Origin: VGOB01 sp034435315
GTDB lineage: Bacteria > Chloroflexota > Anaerolineae > UBA4142
Assembly (NCBI GenBank): GCA_034435315.1
Contig: DAOTYB010000287.1
Coordinates: forward strand, 1 to 5,650
Length of the DNA stretch: 5,650 bases
Reading direction: 5' to 3'
The translations under genes were made by a program, and so were the position numbers. The number at the start of each line of letters is the position of its first letter. Position 1 is the stretch's first letter. The notes beneath the pieces are model-generated. The model was not told where the DNA came from and did no database searches. It worked only from the letters and a program-made list of their open reading frames with translations. This document shows positions 4,153 to 5,650 of this stretch, one piece after another.

Positions 4153-5650
4153 CTCCGATACACCTCCACCGTCGCCGTGCTGGGGTCAACTTCCAGTTCA
4201 TCGCGTAGCACGCGCTTGCATTGCTCGAACACACGGCGCACCTGCGCGCGATCGCCGCGTGCCGCGTACGCCTGCATCATCAAGCGATACGCGCGCTCCC
4301 AGCAGCGATCGCGCGCCAAAATCTTTTCGCACCACGCGATACATTCATCGAACGCGCCGCGCGTGAGCAATTCCGTCGCCAACCGATCCGCCGCGCGCAA
4401 GTACAACGCCAGCAATCGTTCGCGCTCGGCGATTGCCCAATCGTCATAGCGCGCATCGGTGATGAGAAAATCGTCGTGATACAGCGCCAGCGCGCGCCGA
4501 TACGCTTCGAGCGCGGCATCCCCTTCGGCTTGGTCAGCGCGCGTAATCTCGCGAGTAAATTCGTCCGCGTCAATCCACACATCCGCGTTTGTGCGCAAGC
4601 CGTACGCCGATTCTTCACGCGCGATGAACGCGGGCTCGGCGTCACCGCGTTCGGGTTCCAGCACGCGGTTCAACGCGTTCAACACGACTTTGAAATCGCG
4701 TGCGGCGACCTCGGGCGATTCATCGCGCCAGAGCAACTCGAAAATTTCCTCGCGTTCGATCAAGCGTCTCTGCTGCGCGATGAATAACTGCAACAGTTGC
4801 CGCGCTTTTTTGCGTTGCCACTCGCGCGCGCCGATTTCGGTTTCGCCGCGCCACACGCGGAACGCGCCAAATGTTTGCACGCGCAACTGATAGCCAGGAT
4901 GTAGCGTCACGTTTTCCAAGCCCATCGTCGCAAGGAGACGCGTCACATAACCGAGATGCTTGCCACGGCGGCGCGCCTCCAGCAAAAGCGGCACGCTCAT
5001 TCGCGCATCCGCCATTCCCAGCAACGTCCGCCGCGTGAACAGATAATCGTAACGATGCGTCTGCGCGAGCGCGAGCGCATCGTCCAGATGCGTCAGCGCG
5101 CGTTCGCGTTGATTCGCTTGCCAGTGCGCGAGCGCGAGCCACAAGCGCGCGGTGGCTTGCCCGAACGTATCGCCGCACGAACGCATCGCCGCGCGCGCCT
5201 CGTCCAGAACGTGAATTGCCTCGCGCGCTTGACGTGCCAACACCAAACTGGCGCCGAGCGCGATTTGCAAAATCGCCACGAGCCACGCATCGCCCGTGTC
5301 TTGCGCAATTGCCATCCCTTCCTTGGCGTCGCGTCGCGCAGCGGATACATCGCCGCTGTAGCCGTGTGCGCGCGTCATTCCCCAGCGCGCCTCCGCGCGC
5401 GTACGCTTGACCGCCAGTTGATCGCCCAGCACAATCGCTTCTTCGTAGCAGCGCATCGCCGCGCGCAAGTCACTGCGAATTTGATACGCGTGCCCCAGCC
5501 GCATCTGTCCCACGGCCGAAACGAACGGCGACGCGAGTTGCGCGCCGAGCGCGATGCCTTCCTGCGCCGTCTCGAACGCGGCATCGGCGTTGCCTTGCAA
5601 CGAATGAACCAGCGATAGCACGAGCAATGTTTCGCGATGCGCGCGCGGCG
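4137..5650 (-). CDS. Large transcriptional regulator, TPR + winged helix + BTAD (5' end outside window)
   Basis: The reading frame is open to the right edge, so this is the C-terminal 503 residues of a longer protein; a TTG at 5627 is not a credible start because the helical repeats continue above it. Roughly 5650-4920 encodes TPR-like helical hairpins (for example AMRCYEEAIVLGDQL and ALTHLDDALALAQ). About 4886-4578 encodes an OmpR-type winged helix (LRVQTFGAFRVWRGETEI, then REWQRKKARQLLQLF and EEIFELLW). About 4574-4143 encodes a bacterial transcriptional activator domain (BTAD), with ADEFTREI, ALALYHDDFL, WAIAERERL and the closing LRDELEVDPS. In actinobacterial SARP regulators the winged helix-BTAD pair is N-terminal; here it is C-terminal, behind a TPR region. 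Relatives of this architecture usually start with a STAND/MalT-like ATPase, which would lie off the window (inference). Likely a DNA-binding signal-responsive activator; its target is unknown. The last residues Val-Val-Ser-Gly and the TAG stop are encoded by array 4. Confidence 0.88.
   Translation of the reverse strand, partial: PRAHRETLLVLSLVHSLQGNADAAFETAQEGIALGAQLASPFVSAVGQMRLGHAYQIRSDLRAAMRCYEEAIVLGDQLAVKRTRAEARWGMTRAHGYSGDVSAARRDAKEGMAIAQDTGDAWLVAILQIALGASLVLARQAREAIHVLDEARAAMRSCGDTFGQATARLWLALAHWQANQRERALTHLDDALALAQTHRYDYLFTRRTLLGMADARMSVPLLLEARRRGKHLGYVTRLLATMGLENVTLHPGYQLRVQTFGAFRVWRGETEIGAREWQRKKARQLLQLFIAQQRRLIEREEIFELLWRDESPEVAARDFKVVLNALNRVLEPERGDAEPAFIAREESAYGLRTNADVWIDADEFTREITRADQAEGDAALEAYRRALALYHDDFLITDARYDDWAIAERERLLALYLRAADRLATELLTRGAFDECIAWCEKILARDRCWERAYRLMMQAYAARGDRAQVRRVFEQCKRVLRDELEVDPSTATVEVYRRVVSG

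Overview
The window carries five protein genes, all on the minus strand, so transcription runs from right to left. In that order they are: the C-terminal part of a large TPR/winged-helix/BTAD regulator (5650 to 4137, 5' end outside the window); a small conserved-looking hypothetical protein (3969 to 3763); a FabH-like ketoacyl synthase III/thiolase-fold enzyme (3654 to 2602); a classical short-chain dehydrogenase/reductase (2452 to 1688); and an AMP-forming acyl-CoA synthetase (1679 to 153). Codon use is rich in GCG/CGC. That, the C-terminal winged-helix-BTAD architecture and the heptamer arrays between genes suggest an environmental Chloroflexota (Anaerolineae-like) genome. The taxonomy is inference and no marker gene is present.

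The three enzymes form a plausible acyl-chain module: an acyl-CoA synthetase to activate an acid, a condensing or thiolase-fold enzyme acting on acyl thioesters, and a probably NAD-dependent ketoacyl/hydroxyacyl oxidoreductase. The reductase and synthetase genes are 8 bases apart, and the synthetase's Shine-Dalgarno overlaps the reductase stop, so they are tightly coupled. The direction (synthesis or breakdown) and the substrate cannot be read from the sequence. The regulator and small protein lie upstream, but nothing proves they belong to the same unit.

The most striking content is non-coding. Every other gap is filled by arrays of 7-base units in two unrelated families. One family is A(T/C)AGTGG/TTAGTGG-like: array 1 (1-163, 23 perfect units, running off the left edge), array 2 (2467-2610, inverted) and array 4 (4009-4152, inverted and mosaic). 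The other is GAANGAC (array 3, 3667-3775, inverted). In four of the five genes the last codons and the stop codon lie inside an array. Three proteins therefore end Ser-Gly-stop (TAG from the AGTGG family) and one ends Asp-Glu-stop (TGA from the GAANGAC family). Arrays 2 and 3 run from the stop of one gene to within 0-6 bases of the Shine-Dalgarno of the next. No rRNA, tRNA, CRISPR, transposase or convincing promoter was seen.
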